DNA of 64,000 bases, taken from assembly GCF_030704535.1 (NCBI RefSeq), contig NC_081821.1, forward strand, positions 7,579,001 to 7,643,000, in the 5' to 3' direction. The translations under genes were made by a program, and so were the position numbers. The notes under the pieces were generated by a model, which was not told the DNA's origin, made no database searches, and saw only the letters and a list, made by a program, of their open reading frames with translations. Source of the DNA: Vitis vinifera. Taxonomy: Eukaryota > Streptophyta > Magnoliopsida > Vitales > Vitaceae. Below, piece by piece: positions 34,246 through 47,659 of the stretch (position 1 is its first letter; each line of letters begins with the position of its first letter).

Positions 34246-37029
34246 TTATAGAGACTCGTCATTAAATGGCAACTTGCAAGCTGCCATGCGATCTTTGGGC
34301 TTGTATTGCCCAAGCATCTCAGCAACAGTTCTACAACGGCACTGGTTTCCTGGGCGAATCACATCCCCATAAACAGCCATTTCAATTATGTCGAGCTCCT
34401 TATCTACAAGGTGTAAAAAAAATGGGTTTTTTAGGCATATATTCCACCATTTTAGGCAAATGTTTCTACAGCAGCAAGATGTAAACACATTCAACTAAAG
34501 GGGAGATCAATTGAGAGGTGCAGCTTAGATCAACAGTAGAGCAGGAATGTTTTGAGGATGGGGTTAAGACCCAACCAAACTCAAGTTAAACCTCAAGCCC
34601 AACTACTAACTGTTAGTACTGACCACTAGTAAGTATGCATGACACATATCTTTAAGTAACTTTATTGCCTTGACTAAAATTCCGGTCAATGTACTTAACT
34701 TTTAACAAAACGAAAAAGATACAAATAGCCTAGCACAACCATACCAACATTAAACAACCTGCACGAACCCATGGTTCCACCCTTAGGGCAGTGCCACTGT
34801 TAGTTTCCAATCCAAACCAGTGTCAAGTTGCTGCTCTAGTTGAGTCTATGATGCACTGTTTGATTGGTACCAAATGGAAGGTTCTTCTGGGAAAATGCTA
34901 TGTAATTCAATGATTATTAACTGAAGATGAAGGCAAACAATCTGCAAAGATGCCAGATCATTCTAGGATTCATGAAATAAGCATTAACTACTGTTCCCAT
35001 TATTTTCTGTTGGCAATAGGCCAAGAAGGAGCCATGATCCTTTTTCAATATCTGTCATTAATCATATCTAGATAAACTAATTAGTGCATATTTTACCAAA
35101 CTAAGTTCTTGGAGAAATAACTTAAGGCGTTTAATACAAATAATTACAAGGGATATCCACATCCATGAGCAAGGGATGAAAATTGGACAATTTTTTGTGT
35201 CCAAGGGACAAAAAGGCTTTGGAAAAATGGGCAGGAGAAGGTTGGGATATACAGCATAATGACATCAACAGAACATAAGACTTGCTCTGTTGGTGGATTG
35301 GTGAGTTAGTTTCAAGCCAATCTAGAGAAGAACATTGAAGAGCTGCAAAAACAATAATTTAGCCCCTAGAAACCAAAACAACAGTTCTATATTGGACCTA
35401 GTGACCATGTACTTAAAGGGTATTTTGATGCAAGTTTTCGCATGAGACCTGACTGAAAAATCTAAGAGCAGCCATGTTTTCTTGTTTGGCAGCAGAATAT
35501 TTCTTGATAAAATAGAAGATTGTTGTGTGGTTACAGATATATCAAAAGTAAGTATATGGCTTATAATATGACAACAATTAAATGAATATGTTGTTTCTTA
35601 AGCAAAATTGAAACTTGACATCCCAAACAGAAAACAACAGTTCTATTTTGGACCTAGTGACCATGTACTTCAAGGGTATTTTGATGCAAGTTTTATCATG
35701 AGACCCAACTGAAAAATCTATGAGCACCCACATTTTCTTGTTTGGCAGCAGAATATTTCTTGATCAAACAGATTATAGATGTGTGGTTACAGCCTTACAG
35801 GCATATCAAAAGTAAATATATGGCTTATAATATGACAACAATGTATACTAAATGAATATGTTGTTTCTTAAGCAAAAAATTGAAACTTGACATCCCAAAC
35901 AGATCAATCAATGTGTATTTTTTTTTTCTTCCTTTTTTTTTTTTTTTTGCCAAAACGTCCACCGTGTTTCCATACAATGGTGAAGTAAAAGAACACATTG
36001 ATATAAATTTTAATAAAAACTACCATCTAGCAAAGCGAGGAGAGTCATATTCTCAAAAAGATGGTGACATATTCTAAAGATATAAGCATCAACTCTGGGG
36101 GGATTCATAGTGCTTTAAGTGTTAAACATAAGCGAATTACAAGTCTATTGGGAAGATCTCGAGGATGTTTGAGAATAAATGGAAACATCATTTAACAAAA
36201 CCTCAGATTAAAGCTCATTAAGAACTGATGTTTTTAATTCGGTTAACAGCAATATCACAATTCCAAGATACCAGAGACCGGAAGCGAAGGATTTGTACAA
36301 TGTTCAATAGTAGCAGTAATCGCGCTTTAATGGTCATCTAGAAGATGAGGCAGCCTTCAAATAAGTTGATCAGTTAAAGTTCCGTGAAGCGTAAGGGCAG
36401 ACAACATTTTTTTAGCAAAATCACAATGGATTTTCAGGCAGAAATAATCGAGTATATACTATTCCAAATGGTGGTACTTGCATTGTCCCACTAAAGCATC
36501 ATTGTCCACCAAATCATAGAAATACAGGAGAAGAACACAGATGGATATTAAGAGTGTAGGAAAGGAAAAGAAGCATAAATACCAGTGAACTTGACATCGC
36601 AAGAGTAACCTTGCAACTGAGTTTTGTCCACATTGTCTTTGTCTGATTTAAACCTGTTTACTCTTGTTTGAAGGATCTGACAATTCTCCGGTACGGACTC
36701 ACCACCTGCAACCTCAACCCAAAAAACCCAATTCACAAAACTTGATAAGCATTCAGATCAGTTAAGTAAGAAAGAAGAAGAAGAAGAAGGAGAAAGGGAG
36801 AGGAACCTTTGGAGAAAGGAATGATGTGATCGTACTCAAAGCAGAGACAGCCTTGGCAGTTGCAGAAGCGCTTGCAGACGATGTTGCCGGCGGCATCTTT
36901 GCGCCATCGATCAGGGTGACGACCTGGCACTGCATCGGCTTTAGCCCAGCACAGACTCTTGGCTTTGGGGTCGAAGAACCTCGGTCTTTCCTCTTTGTCA
37001 CGAGAACGATGTGGCGACGACGAACTCAT
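34246..37029 (-). CDS. HNH endonuclease-domain protein, 3 exons
   Basis: Exons on the minus strand: 36807-37029, 36583-36705 and 34246-34403. GT-AG borders and phases (1, then 1) join to 167 aa. The N-terminus is Ser-rich (MSSSSPHRSRD). It is followed by a tryptophan/basic segment (LCWAKADAVPGRHPDRWR), a Cys cluster CNCQGCLC, and then the HNH signature: FEYDHIIPFSKGG spanning the first splice, ENCQILQTRVNRFKSDK after it. The C-terminal part (DIIEMAVYGDVIRPG...CRCRTVAEMLGQ) is conserved in the plant family. Known: HNH folds bind a metal through the Asp-His pair and cut nucleic acid; the plant members are largely uncharacterised, so nuclease activity is inferred. Intron 2 is 2.2 kb and carries a tandem duplication. 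The start is the only ATG in a compatible position. Confidence 0.9.
35379..35905. repeat. Tandem duplication of about 254 bp in HNH intron 2
   Basis: The block starting acaacagttctatattggac at 35379 recurs at about 35632 with several substitutions and small indels. Each copy ends with aaacttgacatcccaaacag. Confidence 0.9.
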
Positions 37030-38459
37030 CTCTCTCTCTCTATGCGCGATTCGTCAAGGTAGGAGAGAGAATTGAATAGAACTCTCCAGACATGGGTTTT
37101 TGGTCTTTTAAACTGTATTGGTATTGGAGGCTGGAGGTTTTGTCAGGCTTACGTGTGCCAATTGCCCCTTTTTATGCATTCAGCATTCACTCGTCTCTCT
37201 AGTTAAACATATTTTTGATTTATCGTGTTGAGTTAAACAATGAATTTAACTATAAGCAAATATATTATAAGCCCTGGGAGATTAAAAAAAAAAGCCCCAG
37301 GGAAATAGAAAAACAGCCTTCGGGCGAACTGACATTATCCTCTCGAAGAAATCAAGAGATTGATTCGTTATCAAAGCAAAGCGAGACGCTCTCAATAGCA
37401 TCACAATTTCCTTTTCACGTTGTCCACTGGCAATCCCGAAAGACAGATCCGAGAGGCTAGCTTCTCCCATCCAATTCTTACTAGAACTGCCATTTCCTGA
37501 AACCACCTCCACCTCCTCCAAATAATCCTAGGGCGGCACACTCTGCAACGGCGCATAGCCATTGCCCTTACATTCTTCTGAAGACCCCTCGAAACATAAC
37601 CCCCACCATGGAACTAAGCCATTGTGGCACCGGGTATGGCCCCCGTCAATGGAAGTAGAAGTCCGATCCCCTAACTATACGTATACTATATATTTAGTCA
37701 AAGTAATTACCCACATGTAAGCGTAACATGAATAAATGCATCTTCACCCACCTGAAGACTTAGACGACAGGTCAATGTTTCGGAAAACAATTAGACTGCA
37801 AGATTTTTAGTTAAATGCATGCTGGGTCCTTAGCAGAAGCAAAAAATAAAATGACAGACAATACAATTTTTCAGAAACAGGAGACTACAAGATTTTTAGT
37901 TAAGTGCATGCTGGGCCTTTCGCAGAAGCAAAATGTTACATGTAGTAGGCCATCATTTATCTTCCCAGAGTGGGATGGGCATCACATCAGTCAACAGAAC
38001 CTTTGTCTAACCATTAGCAGTTCTTTAAAACATTGATTCCACCATACTGACTGCACATATGGCAAGACTGCAAAATTCTCTGTTTCTCGAGAGTTTTAAC
38101 TCATTGTTTATATGGGTTCTCATTTGCATCAGCTGTTTAGATCCATGTTCCAGAACACACCAACACCAGAGTGGAACCAACAGTTTTCACAATAAAACAT
38201 CCAAAGTATTGAATTAAGACTAGATAGTAAGGAAGTTTTTGAAGAAATAAAAGACCCACGGAACATCAAGACACCCAACATAAAGAAACCAGTACTGTTG
38301 TTTTTGCTTCCGAATCCACTTAAAACCATCCCCCACCCCTTCCCAGGCTCCCAGCCACTAAAACTATATCTGCTGAGACTGAAAATGCAAGCTGTAAAAT
38401 GCTCTTACAAAAATCTTTCTGCTAAAATAGCAATAACAGTCTGCAAATAAACAAATAAT
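37030..38459. other. Spacer between HNH and eIF5A genes with a possible gene fragment
   Basis: The left part is the HNH 5' region (a short CT-rich run at 37031-37040). A minus-strand stretch at 37282-37672 stays open except for one TAG at 37530-37528 and has GC content above its surroundings; see the separate entry. The right part is probably eIF5A 3' untranslated sequence. Confidence 0.45.
37282..37672 (-). pseudogene. Possible unrecognised coding fragment with one internal stop
   Basis: On the minus strand a frame runs about 47 codons (including NGLVPWWGLCFEGSSEECKG) to a TAG at 37530-37528, then about 80 more codons (DYLEEVEVVSGNGSSSKNW...). Composition is protein-like compared with the AT-rich flanks. 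I do not recognise the family. It could be a decayed gene fragment, exon remnants or chance. Confidence 0.25.
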
Positions 38460-40901
38460 CTACTTGGGGCCAATGTCCTTGAGAGCACAGATCTGCTCCT
38501 CTCCCATTGCAGACATCACACTCACAACCAAGTCTTTCCCCTCAGCAAAACCATCCTTGATCTGCACCAAAAAAATATACGATATCAACATCAAAATGCA
38601 AATACTGAATTGAATAGCGTAAGGGAGCAAAAGGATAATATAGCAATAGCAACAAAATGGAAGGAAAAATTCCTTGTGCAGAGAAATAGTCCATCCAACC
38701 GAACAATGAGGGTATGCTGTGGTATATTTCAAAAGAAAACTGAAACATAACAACACACATTTAACTCTGACCCATAGAGATGTCTTATTTGTTTACACAG
38801 ACCAATAATGTTATATAAGGGACACCTAGTGTGAAAATTCCCACATCAACTGAAGCCTTGGGTTCCACATCAACTCAAATAACATGGTATAGAAGTTATA
38901 ATATGATTTGACCCTGAATATCCTCGCATGACAGAAACAGGTTTGAAGTTAATTTCATCACTGATGGTCATTCTGTTTTGAATTAGAAGATGAACAGAGC
39001 TACATTCAAGATGTATAAAATGAACACATGGAAGCTCATATAATGGAAACAAACCTCCTAAAAAATTACTAAATCTGATCCTTTCCTATCTGACATGAAA
39101 AAACTGAAAAGCATAAAATTTATACAGAAAGTGAACTCCAAGGATGTCAATATTTAAAATGCAGCTCAAATAGAATAGTTCAAGATCCTAACAGGAATGT
39201 TAAGGGGGAATTTAATGTAAGTCCATTCCCGGAAAAAAGGGCACAAAACAAACCTGGGTCAGCAGATTGTCATCAGTTGGAAGCCTCAGATCATCCTTTG
39301 TGTTACCATTTTCAGTCAGCAAACTAACCTGAAATATTTGATCTCATCAGAACACAAATTTAGAGACAAACAAGACTCAGGTAAATGGCAAAACTTACAA
39401 ATCCATCCTCAGAAATATCAATCAGCTGGTAATCAGTACGATTGACATGAGGAACCTGCAAACCAGAAACAACACCCATTAATCCTGAAAAAGTGTAAGC
39501 AGTAATAAAGCATCAAATTAGATACATGGCAACATATAGACCAACAAAAGCTCATACATCACAGTTGTGCGAAGATGGAACAATATCTTCAAGCTTTTTC
39601 CCATTGAAGATGTCAATCCCAACAAAGTGGCACTTAGCATGACCATGCTTACCAGTCTTAGAGGTGGAAACTTCCACAACCTGATAAAATAAACTCTAGG
39701 CATTAGTTGCTCAGAAACCAAGCAAAATAAATAATTCATATCAAATACTGTCACATTAATAGCAAAAACACAACTGAAAAACAAAGCATCCGTAAACATG
39801 GCACTCAAGTTTTCCTAACATATTATCATCATCAAAATGACTATGTGCAGATTCTTATACATGACCGAACCATCCTAAACAATATCATGAACTAGAAGAG
39901 CTAAACTGAGTAATAGCAATAGCATGAGAGTAAAATGTGCCTGAAACCATGATCGTTTTAAATCATATAATTTATATTACAAAATCCTACAACTAGGATT
40001 AGAACCTTTGGGATTTGGGAATCAATTCTACAGAAATATCTGCTTCTATCCTGTTAGAGTGAAACCACCACTCTTCATTCGAGCTCAGTGGACTGAGAAA
40101 TTAAACTTTTGGGGCATATATGTTACCACTAGTACTACCTTCTTTACTTTGTTCTTTGCTTTGAGTATAACAGTAGTCGTAATTCAAGTTCTTCCCACAT
40201 CTTTGAATTTGATCAGCTTTGCCAAAGAGGAATTATTGCTTGCAGAAATTGATTGAAACCAATGATAATTTGATATTTTAATAGTTTTCCATTTTAAATC
40301 AAAAAAGAAATTTCCATTTTGCAATTAAAATTGCAAAAGTTCGAGATCCATACGAAAAAACATTCAAGAAAAATCCAAAATCATAAACATAAATTTCACA
40401 TCATAATAAAAATTTGAGAATCAAAACTCACAAAACGAAAACAAAAACAAAAAAAGGTAGCCCTAAAACTGGGAATGATACATTCACAACTGAGAACCAA
40501 TAAAAGCCGCAATCTCAACTCAGATCAAGCAAAATAAAACCCCGGAATACAGCAACCTCCACCGAATAAATCCCAGGGTTGATTGAAAAATTACAAAGTA
40601 AAGGATCTAAATAAATTCTTAAAGCAGTATAATAATAAAAACCTAAAAGTCTGAAGAAACAAACAGAGCCTCAAAAATAACATTCAAAAAATAAAATCGA
40701 GAACAAATTTTGCCATGAAACAAGCAGAATAAGGAAAAACGACGGATCAAGAAATAGGAGATCGGAGCGAGAGTATACCTTGCAAGGGCGAGACTTAATG
40801 ACAATGTACCCGTTCTTGCGGATCGTGCCAGCTTGCTGAGGATAGGTCTTGGAGGCTCCGGCGTCGCCCTTGGACTCAAAGTGATGCTCCTCGTCAGACA
40901 T
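38460..40901 (-). CDS. eIF5A: Eukaryotic translation initiation factor 5A, 5 exons
   Basis: Exons on the minus strand: 40779-40901, 39558-39680, 39399-39455, 39254-39328 and 38460-38561. Every junction is GT-AG and phase 0. The product is 159 aa, the usual length for plant eIF5A. It starts [15 protein letters not shown]. The hypusine loop [15 protein letters not shown] is complete, with the modified lysine at residue 52 by this numbering (Lys51 without Met). The C-terminal OB-fold ends [10 protein letters not shown]. Known: hypusinated eIF5A helps the ribosome through poorly reactive peptide bonds such as polyproline, and aids termination. Intron 1 is 1.1 kb, a long first intron. The promoter shows a TATTTAA box and a telo-box, as is common for translation-machinery genes in plants. 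Confidence 0.97.
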
Positions 40902-41009
40902 GACTCGCTAGATCGGGGACTCGGATGACTCGCTGGTTTCTGACTCACTGATTCAGGGGATGCGAGTTTTAGAATCGGAGCTGCAGAGTCCGAGGAGAGA
41001 GACGTGGGC

Positions 41010-41044
41010 TTAAATAAGGGAGAGGTGGGTTTGTGCTAGGGTTT
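41010..41044 (-). promoter_or_regulatory. eIF5A promoter elements: TATA-like box and telo-box
   Basis: On the minus strand AAACCCTA (41044-41037) lies just upstream of TATTTAA (41016-41010). The latter is about 110 bases before the eIF5A ATG at 40901. Telo-boxes of this sequence occur in promoters of many plant ribosomal-protein and translation-factor genes. A further AAACCCTA copy is at about 41347-41354. Confidence 0.5.
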
Positions 41045-41054
41045 CATAGCCACC

Positions 41055-41911
41055 GTTGATTTAGAGATGATGTAGACGGTCCGATTTTTATCCTAATTTT
41101 AATTTGGATTTTGGCGTTTAGAGTACGCTACTGCTTCTTCTTTTTTTTTCTTTTTTTTTCAGTTTTTATAGCAAAATTTCTTTCATTTCTTTTAGTATTA
41201 AATGCAAAAATTAAATAAACGCATAATTTTTTTTTTAAAAAGAAATAAACAGTAATTTTCAGCATTCTTTAAATTGTTTAAAATTCCAATTAAACACAAA
41301 TAAAATAGAATTTCATATTTTTTTAAAATAACAAAAAGTGAGGGGATCAGTTAGGTTAGGGTTTTGAGATATTTTCAATTAATCGTTGAAATTAGAAATC
41401 ATAATTCTTAATTACGGTTTCAAAATATGTATTTAAATTGTAGTTTAAAGTGCTATTTCCAATAATTTTTTAAAACAAATTAAAAAATGAAATAATAAAA
41501 AGAAAAGAATGATTTTTAAAAATTGAAATTAAAGATATGATACTTAGATATCAAAATGGAAGAATAAAAAAAGCGAGAGTAAAGAAAAATTGAAAGAATA
41601 TATAAAAGTCAAAGAATCGAAAGAATGAAACTGACACGTTCACTTTTTCTTATTTTTTTCAAAGGTATGTTTGTCTTTCATATTTTATATCTTTAACATC
41701 AATTATATTACGTGCACGTTAAATCCATTATTTGCTTTAATTAATCCAAACATGGACAAATTCAATCAAGGGGTCGAAGAAACAGAAATGATTATTGTTT
41801 CCAAAGCTGTTAACATATACAAACAGCATTCAGAGAAGGGATGAATGCACCTATAAATTGAGCTCTCATGCACAACTTGACAACAAGAAGAATATCAAAA
41901 TACTCGAAACC
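41055..41911. other. Spacer between eIF5A and DUF538 genes
   Basis: AT-rich, with T and A runs (41141-41160, 41229-41240). No coding signature. The last part probably holds the DUF538 3' untranslated region. Confidence 0.5.
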
Positions 41912-44900
41912 TCAAAACTCTTCTATTTTAACAGCATCGCGGGTCATTTCATAAGCATCTTTGGGTCTTGATTTCTTCACACCGGCTGTGAACCACACTT
42001 TATCAGACTTGTAGGTCTCCACACTCACAACAGTGACTTTAACCCAGACTAGGACCTTCGTCTTCATTCCTTCTATTCCAGTGAGCTTTCCCCTTGCCAA
42101 TGTTCCTTTGACGCGAGTGGCATATCTTATGATGGACGAGTCCTTGAAGCTGACCTCGCAGGCAGAGGGCAAATACACGATCAGCTTGGACCTTGACTCA
42201 TCAAATTCGTAACATGTTATGTTCCTGGGGAAGAGGCCTGGCGGAAGGTTGTGCTCTCGGAGGAGATCCGGCAAGGCTTTTGCTGGCTTACCTTTAGAAC
42301 AGGGGAAACGCATGAGAGCTAGTCAACAACCTTTTTAAGCATGCATGCTTGTTATGCAGATGTAAATGTTATGGAATCAAATACTGGCTTGAAAAGTTGA
42401 ATAACCCATTTGAGAGTACATTTTAGTTAAAGAATTTTTAATTTGTAGCATTTTTCTAAAGCCATTTTAGAAGAATCACCTAAGAGGTGATTTTCCATGA
42501 TTCAGTTCAAGTGATTCTCCAGGTTTTTAAAAGCAATGTTCGAAAGTTCGGCAAACACCTGATTTTTAGAAGGAAACACTAGCAAGCATTAGGAAACGCT
42601 TCTAATAACCTCAAAATCACTCCTAATGGGGGCTTTAAAAATCCATTTAATTTATGAGTTGATTGGTACAACCACGGAATTCAAGCATAAGGGACATAAA
42701 AGCAAGGAAACTTGCTCATTTACTTAAACCACAGAACAAAAAATTTGATGGATGGTTAAGAACTTATGACAAGAGCATGAAAATTGAAATGAAAACGTTC
42801 TCACCCTACTCTTTGCCATTCCTATGTCAGCACCCATACCCTTTCTCACGTGGATTTACATTGCCAACACCTAAAAAAACCACCTTTGTTTTACAGAGTT
42901 TGCAAAGAATTCGTGGACCTTTCACAATGGAATGGCAGCATGGTCTTGCCCTACTATCACTTAAAAACCAACTAATACACTACAGTTAGATAAGCTGCAT
43001 ACCTTTTAGCTTGTTGAATACCCATCTTGCCTTCTCTTCAACAGTGTTTGAGAAAGTCTGGAACAATAAGCAACTTTTAGAAAAGAGCCAAGTGAACATA
43101 AATATTCTATTCCCAAGAGCGATGCAGCTTTGTTTTTCAATGCATATCTCTGAGATGGGCAGATCAACCAATTGCAAAATAGATATTGAATGCTAATCAA
43201 AGGTTTCAAAAGAGATCATTTCAGAAGTTTTCCTGCAGTTGTATGATCACCTAAAATAATATTCTGATTTGCATGTCTGAATAATTGTACATTCCTCTCA
43301 ATCGGCAATAAACCTATGCTGAATCATATCAAGATGGACTTCAGGACTTCCAAACTACATATGAGATAGTAAGTTTAATGTTCAGCTCAATTATTCAGCA
43401 AACACATTAAATGGGAAAACAATTACAAGATGTAATTGATGAGGAATATGCATCTAGGGGCAATATATCATAATATCATTATAATCATATAACATCATGA
43501 GAGTGGTCACCTGAACTATTTTGGCTATGGCTCCAGTATGGTGAGGTTCCAAGATCCATTTAACTCACTTTTGAATCCTATAATGTTAGAATATAGTTCT
43601 ACGATATTTTTTAGCAAGCCCCACATTAAGAAACCTTGTTTACTGTAAAAGAAAACAGTTTGCTTAACTAAAAAAATAAAGACCTGTTTGATATCTTTAT
43701 CTCAACCCAACACAACATCTTAAATTGCAACTACTAGGATGACCATATGATCATCTTTTTGCCATCCAGCTCTATCCAAAGTCTCATCCTCCATCAAATC
43801 CTCAGAAATCATGTATTCATAAGCATGAATACTGAAAGATCTGACCAATAATGGATAAACAAATTTCACAACTTGAAGATATACTTGGAAAATCTTCAAG
43901 ATTCAGCCTAAGCTCAATCTGCCAACATATTTAAATGGGTTCAAGATTTTATAGTGTTATTTTCAATCTGCAATTTTTAAATATGATGACAAATTATAAA
44001 CCCAACCAAGCAAGGCAAGCCCTATTAAAATCAGTTTATTTTTCATCACATCTGCATCTCTTTGTTGTTATCCGCTATCCCACTTTTCTCCCTTCCTCCC
44101 TATGGCCTGCTACATAAAATAAATCGGAACGACAGAATGTCACACAAGTAAAAGGTTGAAAGTTCTACCAATCATAAGCAAAGTTCAACCAAATTAGAAA
44201 AAATGAAACACAATTACAAAAGGGAAAAAGGAACAGAGTATTGCATATAGAAGCACAGCACCAGAACCAATTAGATCTGTATGGCATTCATTTTGTGTCC
44301 CTCTTAGTCTCTCTGTTTTTTCCATACTAAGCACTGATAGATCAAATGAACATTATAAAACAACAAAACTTAACAAAGATTGCATTTTCAATTTATGCAG
44401 AATTGGTTTTGCAGATACAAATCCAGTCTTTTATAAGGAAACCGAACACTGTACTCGGGATTTGAGCTCCAATTCCAATTCAAGAAAATTGTATAGCCCT
44501 TCAGACCGAACATCACTACTCGTCTGGCAAATCTCTTTAGAATTTCCAAAGAACTTTGCATCTACATTACATTGACAACATCCACTCCAATTCATCAAAT
44601 CTTTTCTATCAACCAGCACACACAAGCACACCTAAAGAATCTCATCTCACTCCATCAACCCCTACAGGTTTTTTCCCCTTTTCCTCTAAGTTCAAAGAAA
44701 AAAAAAATGCGGATCCTGAGTCTTGCATTTTCCTAGAAACTGTACACCTACAGAAAGATTATATGAACAGCATCAACTGGGTAGAGTTCAATCAATCAAC
44801 ATTATGCGGATAAAAAGATAAAACTCAAGAAACCCAGATTTTTTGGGACACCCATATGTGAAATGTGACTGGAACAAAGATGGAACAAAAGGAAGATCTA

Positions 44901-45053
44901 GGGATGGGCGCAGGACCAGTGTGTTCATACAGAGATAACATAGAAAAAGAGAGAATGTGAACGTACAGACAGGTCTTCAGTAATGTTGGAGATCTCCTCC
45001 TTGGCTTTCTTGGAAATCCAAAAGCTCCCCACCTTCGTCAGAGCTTTCTCCAT
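41912..45053 (-). CDS. DUF538 family protein, 3 exons
   Basis: Exons on the minus strand: 44967-45053, 43003-43057 and 41912-42291. GT-AG borders and phases 0 and 1 join to 173 aa, normal for the family. The start MEKALTKVGSFWISKKAKEE was chosen over an in-frame ATG 23 codons upstream because family members begin here and no signal peptide is seen. The core PDLLREHNLPPGLFPRNI and CYEFDESRSKLIVYLPSACEV is the DUF538 hallmark, a beta-rich fold distantly compared with bactericidal permeability-increasing-type lipid binders. Biochemical function is unproven; some members are stress or trichome-related. The C-terminus ends DAVKIEEF. Introns are 1.9 and 0.7 kb. Confidence 0.92.
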
Positions 45054-46686
45054 CTTCTCTCTCCTCCGCGGTCCTGTTTCCCTCACGAGAGAGAAGATTC
45101 TCTGCAGCCAAACACCACCCACAACAAAAACTCTCTACATACAAGTGAACCCAAAAATCGGCGCGTAACAGACGACAAAGGAAAAGCTAGTGTGAGCTGT
45201 GATGCACGTGACCATCACTGCTACTGTCAGCCGTTGATTTTGAAGATAAGGATAAACTCTAACTTGTAGTAATGAAGTCCAGTGTGATTCTTGCAAGTTG
45301 TAACTTGCAATATGATTTGGGTGAAACGACACCGTTTAGGTTTAGCTGTCATGATCACTTAAATACATGCCCTCAATTTTTCTTTCCTTAGATTGATATT
45401 TAGTAACCACCACCAAATTAATTCTCCACCTTATTTCATATATTTTTTTATTAAAATGATATTATTTAATTTTATCATTTAATTTATTTATTTGTACAGT
45501 ATTAAAAATTAATTAAAAAATAATTTTAATATAAAATTTTAGGAATAAACTTAAGAAAAGGGTAACGCTTGATTATGTTGCAACAGAAAAGAGACAATGA
45601 CAGCACACCAGCAACATTCCCAACCATTTTTTCTCCTTTTTTTTCTTTTTTTAATTTTGGAAATATAATTTCAATCATGTCAAGAAATTAATGCATGAAA
45701 AGGATGTGATTTCTTTCCTTTTTCTTTTTAATAATAAAAAATATATAAATAAATAAAAGGATAAAATTTAAATAAAAAATAAGTAACTCGATATTACTTC
45801 AAATAATTTCATTTTCCAAAAATTATTTTTAAAAGAATTAATTTATTAAGCACCTAATTTTTATAAGAAAATATTTATGAGCAATAAAATATATATTAAC
45901 TTTTTTGAAATGACTCATAAAAGATTTTTTATTTAATTAAAAAATATTTAAAAAGAAATATAATGTAAGTATCAAACCATCGAGTATTCTTAAGTTTTAT
46001 ACTTACACTTTAAATCATGAGTCCCTCCGAATCATCGAATATCTTTCATTATTCCCGATATTTTTATCCATTTCATATAATTTTTACATATTTATCACTA
46101 TTTAATAACCTTTTTCTCTCGTAACCTACAATATTTGAAAAAAATATTTCTAACAATTTTTTTATATTGTAAAGGAATATAATATTACAATTATTTTTCT
46201 CTTATTATATGTTAATGATTTGGCGTTGGTCTGTCTAAGTCCAATGAAAATTGAATGATGGAGACAAATGATTAAAACATTTTCCCAATATTTTAATGAG
46301 ACAAGTAAAGCCAGCTCACGTGGTGGACCAGGGCATGCTCCACCTCAAAAGGATATATATTTATTAATTAATATATTTATTTTATTGGGTACAAAGCTTT
46401 TATAGTAAGTCAAATTCTTAGGGTGCTTTGTATTATCATTTAAAATGTGAGAAAAATGCGATCATATTATCCATCAATTACATATTTTCTCGGATCAAGT
46501 AAAAATTAAATTTATAAGTTTTCCTTTTTTTTCCTTATTGTTTGTAAAACCAAATTAATAAAAAAAACTATTAAATTGGTAATTTTAACATAATGGGATA
46601 ATATTTTATAATAATATAAATTTTATTAAGTTTTGATCAAATATAATCATGTCTTTCATTATGAGTTTGAAAGAAGTCAACTTAGA
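45054..46686. other. AT-rich spacer
   Basis: The DUF538 promoter side (to about 45350) is followed by strongly AT-rich DNA without coding signature. Confidence 0.5.
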
Positions 46687-47163
46687 AGGTATTTGATAAA
46701 ACTTGATACTTATTACTTAATAACTTAAAGTTGATTTTAAATCAAATCATACTTAAGTTATTGATTTAAAATTTATTATTTAATTTTTATTTTTACTTTA
46801 AATATTAAGATTATTTAATAAAATTAACTTAAAATTATTATAAATCATTATATTAACATATTTATCCTCATAAATTATAATTAGGGTAAAAGAGATCGTA
46901 TAATAGTAGAAGTTGTGGAGTTGTAAGAGAGATCGTGAAAGTAATTAAAATAAATGAGGGTAAAAAGGTAAAATAAAAATATAAACTTAAGAATAAATTA
47001 GTTATTTTTACTTATTACTTAATAAATTTTTTTATTTTAAGTGATACTTATTTTATTAAATATACTTAATTTATTTAATGACTTAAATTAAGTTGTTAAG
47101 TTAATTTACGTTATTAAGTTGTTAAGTTAATTTACGTTATTAAGTTGATTTACCAAACACTCG
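46687..47163. mobile_element. Possible MITE, about 480 bp
   Basis: The left end ggtatttgataaaacttgat and the inverse of the right end gagtgtttggtaaatcaact are imperfect inverted repeats. Both continue into actTAATAACttaa-type sequence. GTTTGGTAAA-type ends are common in plant hAT-like MITEs. A clear target duplication was not identified. Confidence 0.4.
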
Positions 47164-47659
47164 ATTAATTGTTTGTTTAATGTGTCAAAATGGCCTATTT
47201 ATCAACCTATTTAAAATCCATTTATCTTGTATATATATTTAAAGTTATAGATATTAAATAATATTGTTAATTAAGAATAATTTTTTAAAATTAAATAATT
47301 TATTAAAGTAAAATTTTATATTTTCCAATCAAAAGGTACAAAGATTAAAAATATTTTACAATAAAAAATTAAATAGATTCAAAACAAATGTAAATTTAAA
47401 AGTTTAATTTATCCTCTATCTCATAGTATAATTAGGACTTAAAATCATTAAATCCATCGATGCTTTGAAAAAAAAAATGCAAACAAAAAACTAAATAAAT
47501 AAAAAAATTTATAATTAAAATTAAATAGATTAATGAATTAGAATCAGGTTAATATCATAAGATTATACTGTTAAATAAAATTAAAAAATAAATAAAATAT
47601 TTTATAAAATCAATTTAATATTCATATCTACTACTTTTTTAAAATAATTTATTTTTATT
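47164..47659. other. AT-rich spacer
   Basis: No coding or repeat signal beyond simple A/T runs. Confidence 0.4.

Noticed and set aside
45054-45122. Upstream in-frame ATG for the DUF538 protein (MGGVWLQRIFSLV)
   Set aside because: The extension is not family-like and the ATG at 45053 matches the conserved N-terminus.
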